Source: Clostridiales bacterium FE2011 (GTDB lineage Bacteria; Bacillota; Clostridia; Christensenellales; Aristaeellaceae). From it: a DNA stretch of 64,000 nt. The DNA lies in the NCBI GenBank assembly GCA_017569305.1, contig CP069418.1, positions 1 to 64,000 on the forward strand. Reading direction: 5' to 3'. The translations under genes and the position numbers were made by a program. Under the pieces are notes generated by a model. That model did not search any database. It was given only the letters and a program-made list of their open reading frames with translations, and had not been told where the DNA came from. Positions 51,369 through 61,655 of this stretch are shown piece after piece (the stretch's first letter is position 1; each line of letters opens with the position of its first letter).

Positions 51369-53037
51369 GTGTTTTAATCCTTGGAAACATTGTCATTCTG
51401 TCTTTTGTTCTGCTGTATGGCATCAATTCTTTCAGTTCTGCCTGGGAATCAGACACAGGCAGAACCGGAATATCCGTTTTTTTATCCGGATGATACGCTC
51501 CGGGTATCACAGACATACTGACTTTAATGTCTCCGTCATATATTTCACTTCCACTGTGAACCGCATAACACGGATCATCATTTTTGACAGGGAGGGCATA
51601 AAGCCTGTTATTGTGAATATAGCATATTCCCTGATGATGCGTATCCTCACTGATAACTCTGTCTGTATCCTCAAAAAGAATACCATCCTGATCATGCCAT
51701 TCTTTTTTAAGGTGAACCCAATACCCGTTTTCTGTTGAATCTGCCTTGTCGGTCAGAACTGTTTCCTCCTGTGTGCCGGTCAGTTTTATCACAGATGTCC
51801 CTGTCGCAGGCAGAAATACATCCACATAAGCCTTGAATGTTTTTTTGCATTGCAGCCGAAGGGTTTCTTCATTCATATTCAGTATGACAGCCTGTTTCCG
51901 GATCATCAGGAGGAACCTGCCCTGAACCGGATAATTCACACAGATTCCCTTTTCTTTCAGCGTTACAGCGTGAAGATAGGCTGCTGCTGCAGCTCTTGTC
52001 AGCCTTGCATATAAAGCACTTGTTTCTTCGCTCTGGTTATGCACGTCTGCTGAGCCATTGACTTTCTGTATGGTTCCGGCCGTTTCTTTGTTCAGGCAGT
52101 CTTCAAGTCCGTTAAATATAATCCTGATAAGTTCATCCAGCGCCCATTCTGAATCTTCCAGAATAAGCTGTGAAGCAAAGGCTTCAACCCAGGCTGCCAT
52201 AGTACAATTGCTGATCGGCTGTTCAGGTGCATTTCCGCACAGGTAGGGATTGGAAGTAGTCCCCCCGCAGATCGCATGGTGATGTTTACGCAGATATCTC
52301 CATACGACCTTCCCCGCGGCAAGATCCTGTCCGTTGCCGCTGAATATGCCGGAGAATACAGAATAGCGAACCCCGTCTGCCAGGATTTCCGCGTGATTAA
52401 TCAGTTTTTCCTTTTCATCATAATCAATGTCTTCCGGTGCTGCTGTAAGATCCGGCAATACAGGATGCAATTCATCTGTGCTGACAGGAATGGATTGCTG
52501 AAATGTATGCAGTGCTGAAGTCCAGTTGAATGCAGCAGCTCTGAGTCTTGTGCAGATCCGCAGAACAGCTTTCAGCCCTGTAACCTGATAAAAGCGAACC
52601 AGAAATTCCATCAGGTCAGCAGGTTTATAAAGCGTTTCCGGATCCTCTTTTGTAAGCTGCTCAAACTCTATTTCCAGATAATGGCACCAGACAGCAAACC
52701 TTTGCAGCAGCGTCCGGTCTGTGTTGTATTCATATACTGCAAATGCAGCACGTATAACACTGATCTGTCTGGACAGACAACCTTCCACAGAACCGTTTTC
52801 TGTGTCTCTGACAGCATTCAGAATCAGAGCTGTAACCGGTTCCTCCATCGGTTTGTTTTTGATCAGACAGGCAATGCGAAACAAGCCTTCCCATAAATAC
52901 GGATTGTCAATCAAGCGTCCGGAAGCTTCATAAAGATTTTTAATTCTTTCATCCGTTGTTCTGACTGTACCGTTGCAGGGGAAACTGTGAGATACCGCCA
53001 GGATAGGTGCTCTGGCAAAAACTGGTTTCTGAGGCAT
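51361..53037 (-). CDS. GH127/DUF1680-like protein, probably non-catalytic or divergent
   Basis: A 558-residue protein whose N-terminal two thirds resemble the alpha/alpha-barrel of GH127 (beta-L-arabinofuranosidase, DUF1680): DNPYLWEGLFRIACLIKN with MEEP, KHHHAICGGTTSNPYLCGNAPEQPISNC, and ALDELIRIIFNGLEDCL. The C-terminal third is beta-rich, with KTFKAYVDVFLPA. The family's zinc and nucleophile Cys cluster (E-x-C and paired Cys) is only partly present; one Cys lies near residue 277. It could be a degenerate relative; confidence in the family is moderate. No signal peptide is visible. Start ATG 53037 is 4 nt after upp, with only a weak site. Confidence 0.55.
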   Translation of the reverse strand: MPQKPVFARAPILAVSHSFPCNGTVRTTDERIKNLYEASGRLIDNPYLWEGLFRIACLIKNKPMEEPVTALILNAVRDTENGSVEGCLSRQISVIRAAFAVYEYNTDRTLLQRFAVWCHYLEIEFEQLTKEDPETLYKPADLMEFLVRFYQVTGLKAVLRICTRLRAAAFNWTSALHTFQQSIPVSTDELHPVLPDLTAAPEDIDYDEKEKLINHAEILADGVRYSVFSGIFSGNGQDLAAGKVVWRYLRKHHHAICGGTTSNPYLCGNAPEQPISNCTMAAWVEAFASQLILEDSEWALDELIRIIFNGLEDCLNKETAGTIQKVNGSADVHNQSEETSALYARLTRAAAAAYLHAVTLKEKGICVNYPVQGRFLLMIRKQAVILNMNEETLRLQCKKTFKAYVDVFLPATGTSVIKLTGTQEETVLTDKADSTENGYWVHLKKEWHDQDGILFEDTDRVISEDTHHQGICYIHNNRLYALPVKNDDPCYAVHSGSEIYDGDIKVSMSVIPGAYHPDKKTDIPVLPVSDSQAELKELMPYSRTKDRMTMFPRIKTHV

Positions 53038-53041
53038 TGCT

Positions 53042-53752
<711 letters not shown>

Positions 53753-53778
53753 TCACAATTCCTATATTTGCCTTTTCA

Positions 53779-53807
53779 TTGACACATCCCGCACGCAATT
53801 CTATAAT
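53779..53807 (+). promoter_or_regulatory. Promoter of lgt operon
   Basis: TTGACA (53779-53784) and TATAAT (53802-53807), both perfect, are 17 bp apart and 29 nt before the ATG. Confidence 0.8.
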
Positions 53808-53835
53808 CTTTTTAATGAATATAAGGAGTAAAAGC

Positions 53836-54819
53836 ATGCCTTCAGTCCCTTATTCTAGATACCTGATTTATCCGGTTACCTGGTACAGTTTTCTGATTGT
53901 CATCGGTGCTTCGCTCGCACTGTTTTTTTCCTGCAGGGAAGAGAAGTACGCCCGACTTCCCCGCGACACAGTGCTGGATCTTGCTTTATGGCTCATACCC
54001 GGCGGCATTATCGGCGCACGTGTTTACTATGTGGTTTTTTCTTTTCATCAGTTTCAGAATGATCTTTTTTCTGTTTTTCGTGTCTGGGAGGGCGGTCTGG
54101 CCATCTATGGCGGGATCATTGCAGGACTGCTGGTTCTGTTCATCTTCTGCAGGCGCAGGAATATTTCTTTCCTTCTGCTATGTGATATTATCGTGCCCGG
54201 TCTTGCGCTGGCACAGGCGATCGGACGATGGGGTAACTGGTTCAACATGGAAGCCTATGGTCTGCCTGTCTCCGGATCTTTCCCCTGTTTTTTCCCTTTT
54301 GCCGTACAGATACCCGCTGATGGATATACATGGCATCTAGCTACTTTTTTCTATGAATCTGTTTGGGATTTTTTCGTATTTGTTTTTCTTCTTCTTACAA
54401 GGCATACCCTGTTAAACCGCAGGAAAGGCGATGTATTTTTCTTTTATCTTTTCCTTTATGCTGCAGGCCGCCTGATTATTGAGGAGCTCAGGATGGATTC
54501 CCTTTATGCGTCTTCTGTAAGAATAAGTCAGCTGTTCAGCGCTGTATTATGCGCTTTCATCCTTTTCCGGTACAGGTTGTCTTCAGTAAAACCTGTTCAT
54601 AAGCACCCTTTCTCTTTTTTCATTCTTTTCCCATTGGCTGTAATCAGTGTTATAGTCATTATCTGTTATTCTCTCTTTGGGCATAGTCACTTTATGCTTT
54701 CCGTGAAACATACTGTCATCCTTCTCAGCGTCTGTTCCGTGCTGATGGTTCTCGGTTTGTGCTCTGTATATTTCCCCCGGGATCTGCAGGAGGTGGAAAA
54801 TGCCGACCACTGTGCTTAA
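53836..54819 (+). CDS. lgt: Prolipoprotein diacylglyceryl transferase
   Basis: A 327-residue integral membrane enzyme that transfers a diacylglyceryl group from phosphatidylglycerol to the lipobox Cys of prolipoproteins. The Lgt signature reads GRWGNWFNMEAYGLP. The C terminus has two extra hydrophobic stretches beyond the usual seven-helix core. ATG 53836 has GGAG 7 nt upstream; ATG 53815 lacks a site. Overlaps the beta-lactamase-like gene by 20 nt. Confidence 0.94.
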   Translation: MPSVPYSRYLIYPVTWYSFLIVIGASLALFFSCREEKYARLPRDTVLDLALWLIPGGIIGARVYYVVFSFHQFQNDLFSVFRVWEGGLAIYGGIIAGLLVLFIFCRRRNISFLLLCDIIVPGLALAQAIGRWGNWFNMEAYGLPVSGSFPCFFPFAVQIPADGYTWHLATFFYESVWDFFVFVFLLLTRHTLLNRRKGDVFFFYLFLYAAGRLIIEELRMDSLYASSVRISQLFSAVLCAFILFRYRLSSVKPVHKHPFSFFILFPLAVISVIVIICYSLFGHSHFMLSVKHTVILLSVCSVLMVLGLCSVYFPRDLQEVENADHCA

Positions 54820-55960
54820 AAATATCCTTTATCGACTGGCCCTGCCCTTCTGCGCCCCGGGCTGCGGTAAAAGTCCCGTAAGCGATCATTCCGGTCATAA
54901 TCTGATTTATGCGGACGCATTTGTTCATCTTATCCGCAAACACCATGTTCTTGGATCCGCAACATACCTTTCTGCCGGGAAGCAGTCTGCACTGATCCTG
55001 ACTTCATCCCAGGATCCTTGCCACATACCGCTGCCTGACACGTTTTTCCGGGTGGCTTCCATTACGAAAACAGCAACATCCACTCTTGTTATGCATCTTT
55101 CAGATCTTGGTCTTCTGGATGTAAACATGCCTGTCAGTGATCTTTTTACCGCTGAAGCAGAGCAAAAGGCTTTAAACGGTATCACACTCCGTCATCTCCT
55201 GTCCCACACCTCAGGCATTATTGATCCTCCTGATCTGGAACAATCTGTTGAAAACGGCATTCCTTTCCCGGATGTGCTTTCTGTGTCGCGTTGTTTCACT
55301 CCCGGTGCTGAATTCCATTATTCAAATCTTGGCTTCGGGCTGATTGGATGTATTCTGGAACAGGTGCTGCAGATACCGCTTAGTGCAGTATTCAGCCAGT
55401 ATCTCTTTTCCCCTCTTGATATGAACGCCACTCTGGAAGGCTGCTGTATTCCCCGAAATAAAATTATGCCGGTAACCCGTATCCTGCCTTATCACAAGGG
55501 CTCTGAAGTGATTGTAACCCGTCTTGGTTCCGCCAGTCTGACTCATCCGGATCCTCTGCGTCATTATGGCCACACAGCCGGCAGTATGTATACCGATATA
55601 CTTTCTCTGTACCAGTTATTTAAAATGCTGGCTTCAGATGGCAACGGATTTATATCATCCTCAGCCCTGAATGATATGAAAGCGAAGCATGCATCCTATG
55701 GCAGACTTTCACCGACTTTATCTTACGGCCTTGGTCTTCTGCGCATCAGTGATCCTTTTGTCTCAGACAACATTGTATATGGTCACCAGGGATTTGCTTA
55801 CGGCTGTGCTGACGGCGCATTCTGGGATGACCGGACTAAATGCCTGTTCATCACTCTGAACGGCGGTTGCAGCGAAGCAAGAAAAGGACGTCTCGGCGCA
55901 GCCAACAGGGATCTCCTTCACTGGGCCTACAGGAAGGAGCTGCCGTCATGGTCAGAATAA
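54800..55960 (+). CDS. Serine hydrolase, class C beta-lactamase/PBP-like
   Basis: A 386-residue serine hydrolase of the beta-lactamase-related family. Catalytic SxxK is S87-I-T-K90, the YxN motif is Y174-S-N176, and the third triad is H329-Q-G331 (class C-like HxG in place of KTG). No clear signal peptide; the N terminus has a weak hydrophobic patch. Such proteins include D-alanyl-D-alanine carboxypeptidases and esterases, so resistance should not be assumed. GGAGG gives a good site for ATG 54800. Overlaps lgt and recX. Confidence 0.88.
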   Translation: MPTTVLKNILYRLALPFCAPGCGKSPVSDHSGHNLIYADAFVHLIRKHHVLGSATYLSAGKQSALILTSSQDPCHIPLPDTFFRVASITKTATSTLVMHLSDLGLLDVNMPVSDLFTAEAEQKALNGITLRHLLSHTSGIIDPPDLEQSVENGIPFPDVLSVSRCFTPGAEFHYSNLGFGLIGCILEQVLQIPLSAVFSQYLFSPLDMNATLEGCCIPRNKIMPVTRILPYHKGSEVIVTRLGSASLTHPDPLRHYGHTAGSMYTDILSLYQLFKMLASDGNGFISSSALNDMKAKHASYGRLSPTLSYGLGLLRISDPFVSDNIVYGHQGFAYGCADGAFWDDRTKCLFITLNGGCSEARKGRLGAANRDLLHWAYRKELPSWSE

Positions 55961-56568
55961 TGGAGCTGAATAAAGCAGGTTCACAGATTTCTATTCTTCT
56001 GGATAACGGAGAAAAATACTGGCTCAGATACGAAGATCTTGCCGGTACCGGAATTTATAAAGATGCTGAAATGTCTGAAGATGTATTTTTCCATTGGTTG
56101 AAGGTACGTCAGTATCCGCGGGCATTAAACCAGGCTGTTGCCATGCTTGCAAGACGCCCCTGCAGTTCAGGAGAAATCACCTCCCGCCTGTCTCGACACA
56201 GATATACATCTGAGGTAATCGAACTAGTTGTCTATAAACTGGAAAAAGAAAAATTGCTGAATGATTTGGATTTTTGTAATCAGTGGATTCAATACCGCCT
56301 TAACCGCGGCTATGGTCCTGCTGTTATTCGCCGTGAACTCCGTTCAAAAGGGATTGCTCAGGAGATGATTGATACAGCATTTGATTCAGTAAACGAGGAA
56401 GACGGATTGGATAAAGCCGAAGCTCTCGCAAGGAAGGCCTGGATGCGCAGAAAACCGGATGAAGATTTTCGTAAATACAGACAGAAAGTCATCGCAATGC
56501 TGGTTCGAAAAGGATATAGCTGGGATACAGCCAGAGCAGCCTGCAAATCGGCTGAAAACAAACTGTAA
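55948..56568 (+). CDS. recX: RecX family regulator of RecA
   Basis: A 206-residue RecX-type protein, made of three-helix repeats, which modulates RecA filaments. Typical repeats are ALNQAVAMLARRPCSSGEITSRL, DDLDFCNQWIQYRLNRGYGPAVIRRELRSKGI-like, and KVIAMLVRKGYSWDTARAA. It overlaps the preceding hydrolase by 13 nt and ends in a strong terminator. No recA nearby. Confidence 0.88.
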   Translation: MVRIMELNKAGSQISILLDNGEKYWLRYEDLAGTGIYKDAEMSEDVFFHWLKVRQYPRALNQAVAMLARRPCSSGEITSRLSRHRYTSEVIELVVYKLEKEKLLNDLDFCNQWIQYRLNRGYGPAVIRRELRSKGIAQEMIDTAFDSVNEEDGLDKAEALARKAWMRRKPDEDFRKYRQKVIAMLVRKGYSWDTARAACKSAENKL

Positions 56569-56575
56569 CAGAAAA

Positions 56576-56612
56576 ACGGGGCACAGATATGATTATCTGT
56601 GCCTCGTTTTTT
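56576..56612 (+). terminator. Terminator of lgt-hydrolase-recX
   Basis: A 14-bp stem (56576-56589 with 56594-56607, one G-T pair) around a TGAT loop is followed by TTTTTT. Confidence 0.85.
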
Positions 56613-56645
56613 CAGGGATGATTAATCCCGAATTTGAAATTGTAT

Positions 56646-59288
56646 TTATTTTCCGGAATTGCTGATAGCTGCCTGTGCCGCAGCAAGCCGGGCAATCGGA
56701 ACACGGAAGGGCGAACAGCTTACGTAATCCAGGCCGATCTTATGGCAGAATTCCACGGAGCTCGGATCTCCACCGTGTTCACCGCAGATACCAACATGCA
56801 GTTTCGGGTTAACAGGACGGCCAAGTTCAATAGCCATCTTCATCAGTTTACCGACGCCTGTCTGATCAAGCTTGGCAAACGGATCGTTTTCAAAGATCTT
56901 GGTATCATAATAAGCACTCAGGAACTTACCGGCATCATCACGGCTGAAACCAAAAGTCATTTGAGTAAGGTCATTGGTACCAAAGCAGAAGAAATCAGCT
57001 TCAGCGGCTATTTCGTCTGCAGTCAGTGCCGCACGCGGAATCTCAATCATTGTACCGACTTCATATTCAAGTGCAGCTCCTGCATTTGCAATTTCTGCGT
57101 CAGCAGTCTCGATAACAACCTTTTTAACAAACTTCAGTTCCTTGACTTCGCAGACAAGCGGAATCATGATTTCAGGACGAATATGCCAGTCGGGATGAGC
57201 CTTCTGAGTATTGATTGCAGCCCTGATCACAGCTTTAGTCTGCATTTTTGCAATTTCAGGATAGGTAACCGCCAGACGGCATCCGCGATGTCCCATCATC
57301 GGGTTAAACTCATGCAGGGAAGCAATGATGTTCCTGATGGTTTCAACGCTCTTTCCCTGAGCGTCAGCAAGCTGCTTGATCTCTTCTTCGTTTGTGGGAA
57401 CAAACTCATGAAGAGGCGGATCAAGGAACCGGATGCAGACAGGATATCCTTCAAGCGCTTCATACAGCTTTTCAAAATCGCTTTGCTGATAAGGAAGAAT
57501 TTTGTTTAATGCCGCTTCACGTTCTTCCACTGTATCGGAACAGATCATTTCACGGAAAGCCGCAATGCGTTCCGGTTCAAAGAACATATGCTCTGTACGG
57601 CACAGGCCGATGCCTTCTGCGCCGAGTTCCCTGGCTTTTCTGGCATCCGCAGGAGTATCAGCATTTGTGCGGACATGAAGCTTGCGGTATTTATCAGCCC
57701 AGGCCATAATCCTGCCGAATTCACCGGCAATCTTTGCATCAACGGTAGGAATCAGGCCGTCATAAATGCGTCCCGTTGTTCCGTCGATAGAAATGAAATC
57801 TCCTTCTTTGAAGGTCTTTCCAGCCAGCTCGAATTTTTTGTTTTCCTCATCCATGGCGATTTCACCGCAGCCGGAAACGCAGCATTTACCCATGCCGCGC
57901 GCCACAACTGCCGCATGGCTTGTCATACCGCCGCGCACAGTCAGGATACCCTGTGCACTCTTCATGCCGGTAATGTCTTCCGGAGAAGTTTCCAGACGGA
58001 CCAGGACAACTTTTTCTCCTCTTTCCGCCCACTTTTCTGCATCTTCTGCGGTGAACACGATTTTACCGCAGGCAGCGCCGGGAGAAGCGCCAAGTCCTTT
58101 TCCGATCGGTTCAGCCTTCTTCAGAGCCGCGGCATCAAACTGAGGATGGAGCAGCGTGTCCAGATTGCGGGGATCAATCATGGATACTGCTTCTTCTTCA
58201 GTGCGCATGCCTTCATCCACAAGATCACATGCAATCTTCAGCGCAGCCTGCGCTGTTCTCTTGCCGTTACGGCACTGCAGCATGTACAGTTTTCCGTTTT
58301 CAACGGTGAATTCCATGTCCTGCATATCACGGTAATGCTTTTCAAGCAGGCTGCAGACTTTTTCAAATTCAGCATATGCTTCAGGGAACTGATCTTTCAT
58401 CTGGGAAATAGGCATGGGAGTACGAACACCCGCAACAACGTCTTCACCCTGGGCATTCACAAGGAATTCGCCCATCAGTTTGTTTTCGCCTGTTGCGGGA
58501 TCACGGGTAAATGCAACGCCTGTGCCGGAATTGTCATTCAGGTTGCCGAATACCATGGGCATAACATTGACTGCTGTGCCCCAGCTGTACGGAATATCAT
58601 TATCTCTGCGATATACATTTGCGCGGGGGTTATCCCAGGAACGGAACACAGCTTTTACAGCGCCCATCAGCTGTTCTTTGGGATCAGCGGGGAAATCTTC
58701 CCCGATCTTGGATTTGTATTCAGCTTTGAACTGACCTGCCAGTTCTTTCAGATCTTCAGCCGTCAGTTCGACATCGTAGGTGACGCCTTTCTTTGCCTTC
58801 ATCTCGTCGATCAGCTGTTCAAAGTATTTTTTACCGACCTCCATAACCACGTCGGAATACATCTGGATAAAACGGCGGTAGCTGTCGTATACAAAACGGG
58901 CAAATTTGGGATCGCTGTTTCCGGCAATCATGGCTTCCACAACTTCATCATTCAGTCCGAGATTGAGAATTGTGTCCATCATACCAGGCATGGATGCCCG
59001 TGCACCGGAGCGGACGGAAACCAGCAGCGGATTTTTCAGATCGCCAAACTTCTTACCGTTGATTTCCTCCATTTTGGTAATATATTCCATGATCTGTGCC
59101 TGGATTTCGTCGTTAATCTGACGACCGTCTTCATAGTATTGGGTACAGGCTTCCGTCGAAATGGTAAATCCCTGCGGAACAGGCAGGCCGACTTTGGTCA
59201 TCTCGGCAAGATTAGCGCCTTTGCCGCCAAGCAATTCACGCATGGTAGCATCGCCTTCAGTGAAGAGGTACAGATACTTTTTGGACAT
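56646..59288 (-). CDS. ppdK: Pyruvate, phosphate dikinase
   Basis: An 880-residue PEP-utilising enzyme, interconverting pyruvate + ATP + Pi with PEP + AMP + PPi, common in anaerobic Clostridia. The N-terminal nucleotide-binding domain begins TEGDATMRELLGGKGANLAEM, the phospho-histidine is H458 in GGMTSHAAVVARGMG, and the C-terminal pyruvate domain has the GICGEHGGDP cysteine loop. GGAGG is 8 nt upstream of the ATG. The gene is preceded by its own promoter and a 5'-UTR hairpin. Confidence 0.97.
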   Translation of the reverse strand: MSKKYLYLFTEGDATMRELLGGKGANLAEMTKVGLPVPQGFTISTEACTQYYEDGRQINDEIQAQIMEYITKMEEINGKKFGDLKNPLLVSVRSGARASMPGMMDTILNLGLNDEVVEAMIAGNSDPKFARFVYDSYRRFIQMYSDVVMEVGKKYFEQLIDEMKAKKGVTYDVELTAEDLKELAGQFKAEYKSKIGEDFPADPKEQLMGAVKAVFRSWDNPRANVYRRDNDIPYSWGTAVNVMPMVFGNLNDNSGTGVAFTRDPATGENKLMGEFLVNAQGEDVVAGVRTPMPISQMKDQFPEAYAEFEKVCSLLEKHYRDMQDMEFTVENGKLYMLQCRNGKRTAQAALKIACDLVDEGMRTEEEAVSMIDPRNLDTLLHPQFDAAALKKAEPIGKGLGASPGAACGKIVFTAEDAEKWAERGEKVVLVRLETSPEDITGMKSAQGILTVRGGMTSHAAVVARGMGKCCVSGCGEIAMDEENKKFELAGKTFKEGDFISIDGTTGRIYDGLIPTVDAKIAGEFGRIMAWADKYRKLHVRTNADTPADARKARELGAEGIGLCRTEHMFFEPERIAAFREMICSDTVEEREAALNKILPYQQSDFEKLYEALEGYPVCIRFLDPPLHEFVPTNEEEIKQLADAQGKSVETIRNIIASLHEFNPMMGHRGCRLAVTYPEIAKMQTKAVIRAAINTQKAHPDWHIRPEIMIPLVCEVKELKFVKKVVIETADAEIANAGAALEYEVGTMIEIPRAALTADEIAAEADFFCFGTNDLTQMTFGFSRDDAGKFLSAYYDTKIFENDPFAKLDQTGVGKLMKMAIELGRPVNPKLHVGICGEHGGDPSSVEFCHKIGLDYVSCSPFRVPIARLAAAQAAISNSGK

Positions 59289-59317
59289 TCAAAATTCCTC
59301 CCCGATCATATTCACGG

Positions 59318-59344
59318 AACGGCTTACAGTCCTCGAAAGCCGTT
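59318..59344 (-). other. Inverted repeat in ppdK 5' leader
   Basis: AACGGCTT (59318-59325) and AAGCCGTT (59337-59344) can form an 8-bp stem with an 11-nt loop in the ppdK mRNA leader, or could be an operator. No T-run follows it, so it is not a terminator. Confidence 0.5.
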
Positions 59345-59360
59345 ACTTATCCATCAATTT

Positions 59361-59389
59361 ATTATAAGAGCAGAAAAGATACAATGCAA
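59361..59389 (-). promoter_or_regulatory. Promoter of ppdK
   Basis: On the minus strand TTGCAT (59384-59389) and TATAAT (59361-59366) are 17 bp apart, 73 nt upstream of the ATG. Confidence 0.7.
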
Positions 59390-59437
59390 GTATTTTCTTT
59401 TATGCAGCTGTTGTTCCTGTCGTTCAGGCACGGGTTT

Positions 59438-61159
59438 TTACATTTTTTTCCTTTGATGCTTTATAGCGTCTGCGGCTGTTATCAGTCTTTCGGCGTATGC
59501 ATTGGATTCACTTGTAATGCCATCAGCCCCGCTGATCATCCTCCCGACTTCTGAAACTCTTTCCTCATGTCCCAGTTCTGTGACAGAAGTATGCGTCCTG
59601 TTCCCCAATACAGATTTCTTTACGAGATAATGATAATCCGATGCGGCGGCAATCTGAGGAAGATGTGTAACACAAATAACCTGTTTCTCACTTGAAATAG
59701 ACATCATTTTTTCTGCTACAACCTGGGCCATACGGCCGCTTATTCCTGTATCGATTTCATCGAAGACCATGGATTCCACTCCGGAATGTGAAGTTTCCAT
59801 TGTCTTGACTGCCAGCATGATCCTGCTCAGTTCACCGCCGGAAGCGATTTTCGCAAGCGGTTTTAATGGTTCTCCTGGATTCGGACTTATCATAAATTCG
59901 ATTCGGTCATCTCCATTTTCTGAAGGCATAATGGGCTTTCCGGTTTCATTGGGCTTAAATGCAACACTGAAAACAGTATTCCCCATACCCAGGTCGCCGA
60001 GTTCCTTCATCATCTTTTTTTCAAAGGCAGACGCCAGTTTTTTCCTGGACTCTGTCAGTTCTTTTGCGGTATTTCTGTAAATGCTCAGTGTTTTTTTATG
60101 TTCAGAGGACATTCGGTTAACTTCGTCCTCCAGGTTTACCAGTGTTTTGTATTCCTCCTCCATTCCGGTTGTCAGTTCCTGTATTTCCGATGATGACACC
60201 CCGTATTTACGCTCCAGCCGATGAATCAGGTCAAGCCTCTGATCTATCCGTTCTACGTCTTCCGGATTAAAGCCGATTCTGTCTGACATCTGGCTGATCT
60301 GGTAAGCTATTTCTTCCAGTTCAAAAAACAGGGACTCGCACTTTTCACCGATCTCTTTTATCTCGCTGCTTTTTTCTGAAAGGTTCTTCATCAGAGCAGA
60401 AGCTGTTCTGATCTCTGAAAGTGCGGAAAAACCATCTTCATTCCCGGACAGATGTTCCCGGATCTCCTTAAGCATTTCTGATTTTTTCAGGATCCCTTCA
60501 GCCTTTTTCCTTTCATCCAGGAGCCGTTCTGCTTCTCCGTTCCTGACGCGCGCCTTCCGCAGCTCTTCAAGATCCCGTTCGAGCGAAATCAGTTTTGCTT
60601 CTCTGTTTTCATTTTTTTTCACAAGACGCGCGTATGCTCTGTGATTGCTCAGAAAAGCATCGCAGTCTTCCCTGACTTTTTCAAGCAGTAATCTGTGCTT
60701 ATCGTCACCTGTCTGATCAAGAAACGCCAGATGCATATCAGGTTCGGTAAGAAATCTGTGGTCATTCTGTCCATGAAGATCAAGCAGCCATCCTGCAAGA
60801 TCCCTGAGCCTTGCAACAGGAATCATCACGCCGCAAACCCTGCATATGTTTTTGCCGCCTGTGGATATCTCCCTGTAGATTGTTATATTGGTACCGTCAT
60901 ACTCAATGCCTTCCTGATCCATGAAAGCCTGGACGTTCGGGTTGTCCCGGACAGAAAACTCAGCCTCTACCGATGCTTTCTCGCATCCTGTCCGGATCAG
61001 GTCTCTGTCTGCTCTTCCGCCGAGGATAAGGCTTACAGCATCGACAACAATACTTTTCCCGGCTCCCGTTTCACCTGTCAGAGCCTGCATGCCTTCATGG
61101 AATTGAATCGTAACATCATCGATGAGAGCGATTTGGTGGATTGTTAAGGATTTTAGCAT
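59438..61159 (-). CDS. recN: DNA repair protein RecN
   Basis: A 573-residue SMC-like ATPase for double-strand-break repair. The Walker A motif GETGAGKS is at 30-37, with long coiled coils on either side of a central hinge-like part (about 150-400), then the signature IASGGELSRIMLA and Walker B MVFDEIDTGISG. 14 nt after argR; the argR-recN pairing is conserved in Firmicutes. Confidence 0.97.
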   Translation of the reverse strand: MLKSLTIHQIALIDDVTIQFHEGMQALTGETGAGKSIVVDAVSLILGGRADRDLIRTGCEKASVEAEFSVRDNPNVQAFMDQEGIEYDGTNITIYREISTGGKNICRVCGVMIPVARLRDLAGWLLDLHGQNDHRFLTEPDMHLAFLDQTGDDKHRLLLEKVREDCDAFLSNHRAYARLVKKNENREAKLISLERDLEELRKARVRNGEAERLLDERKKAEGILKKSEMLKEIREHLSGNEDGFSALSEIRTASALMKNLSEKSSEIKEIGEKCESLFFELEEIAYQISQMSDRIGFNPEDVERIDQRLDLIHRLERKYGVSSSEIQELTTGMEEEYKTLVNLEDEVNRMSSEHKKTLSIYRNTAKELTESRKKLASAFEKKMMKELGDLGMGNTVFSVAFKPNETGKPIMPSENGDDRIEFMISPNPGEPLKPLAKIASGGELSRIMLAVKTMETSHSGVESMVFDEIDTGISGRMAQVVAEKMMSISSEKQVICVTHLPQIAAASDYHYLVKKSVLGNRTHTSVTELGHEERVSEVGRMISGADGITSESNAYAERLITAADAIKHQRKKM

Positions 61160-61173
61160 ATACAGCTCCCGTT

Positions 61174-61629
61174 TTATCTGTGATCAGTCAGTTTACGGAT
61201 TCTGTTCGTGATTTCAGCCGTATCCGTTTCATCTCTGGCAACAATGAAAATGGTATTGTCTCCGGCAATTGTGCCGAGTATTTCTTCCCAACCAAGATTA
61301 TCCAGCGCTTCAGCTGCCACATTGGCTGAGCCGCTGAGCGTCTTGACCACAATCATATTTCCAGCATAATCAACATTCACAAGAGAATCATTCAGTATTC
61401 TTGTCAGTCTGTCACTGACAGCAGTTTCATGTCTTTCTGGTTTTGCATATTTGAAGCCGCCGCCATTCGCAGCCACTTTGATCAGTTTCAGTTCCCTGAT
61501 ATCCCTGGATACTGTGGCCTGTGTGACTTTATATCCTGTTTTCCGCAGTTCTGTCGCAAGCTCTTCCTGTGTTTCCACATCTCTTTCCCTGATAATCCGT
61601 AAAATTTCATCCTGTCGGCTGGATTTCAT
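61174..61629 (-). CDS. argR: Arginine repressor ArgR/AhrC
   Basis: A 151-residue hexameric repressor of arginine synthesis genes. It has an N-terminal winged helix (MKSSRQDEILRIIRERDVETQEEL, GYKVTQATVSRDIRELKLIKV) and a C-terminal arginine-binding domain with GTIAGDNTIFIVARDE. ATG 61629 has AGAGGA 6 nt upstream; the longer frame is rejected. No arginine operon is in the window. Confidence 0.95.
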   Translation of the reverse strand: MKSSRQDEILRIIRERDVETQEELATELRKTGYKVTQATVSRDIRELKLIKVAANGGGFKYAKPERHETAVSDRLTRILNDSLVNVDYAGNMIVVKTLSGSANVAAEALDNLGWEEILGTIAGDNTIFIVARDETDTAEITNRIRKLTDHR

Positions 61630-61655
61630 ATCGGTTCCTCTCTCCAATCTGTTTT

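Noticed and set aside
57588..59456. Long open frame (622 codons) on the plus strand opposite ppdK
   Set aside because: It is the antisense shadow of a conserved gene, has no ribosome binding site, and its product is rich in Cys, His and Phe with no recognisable domain.
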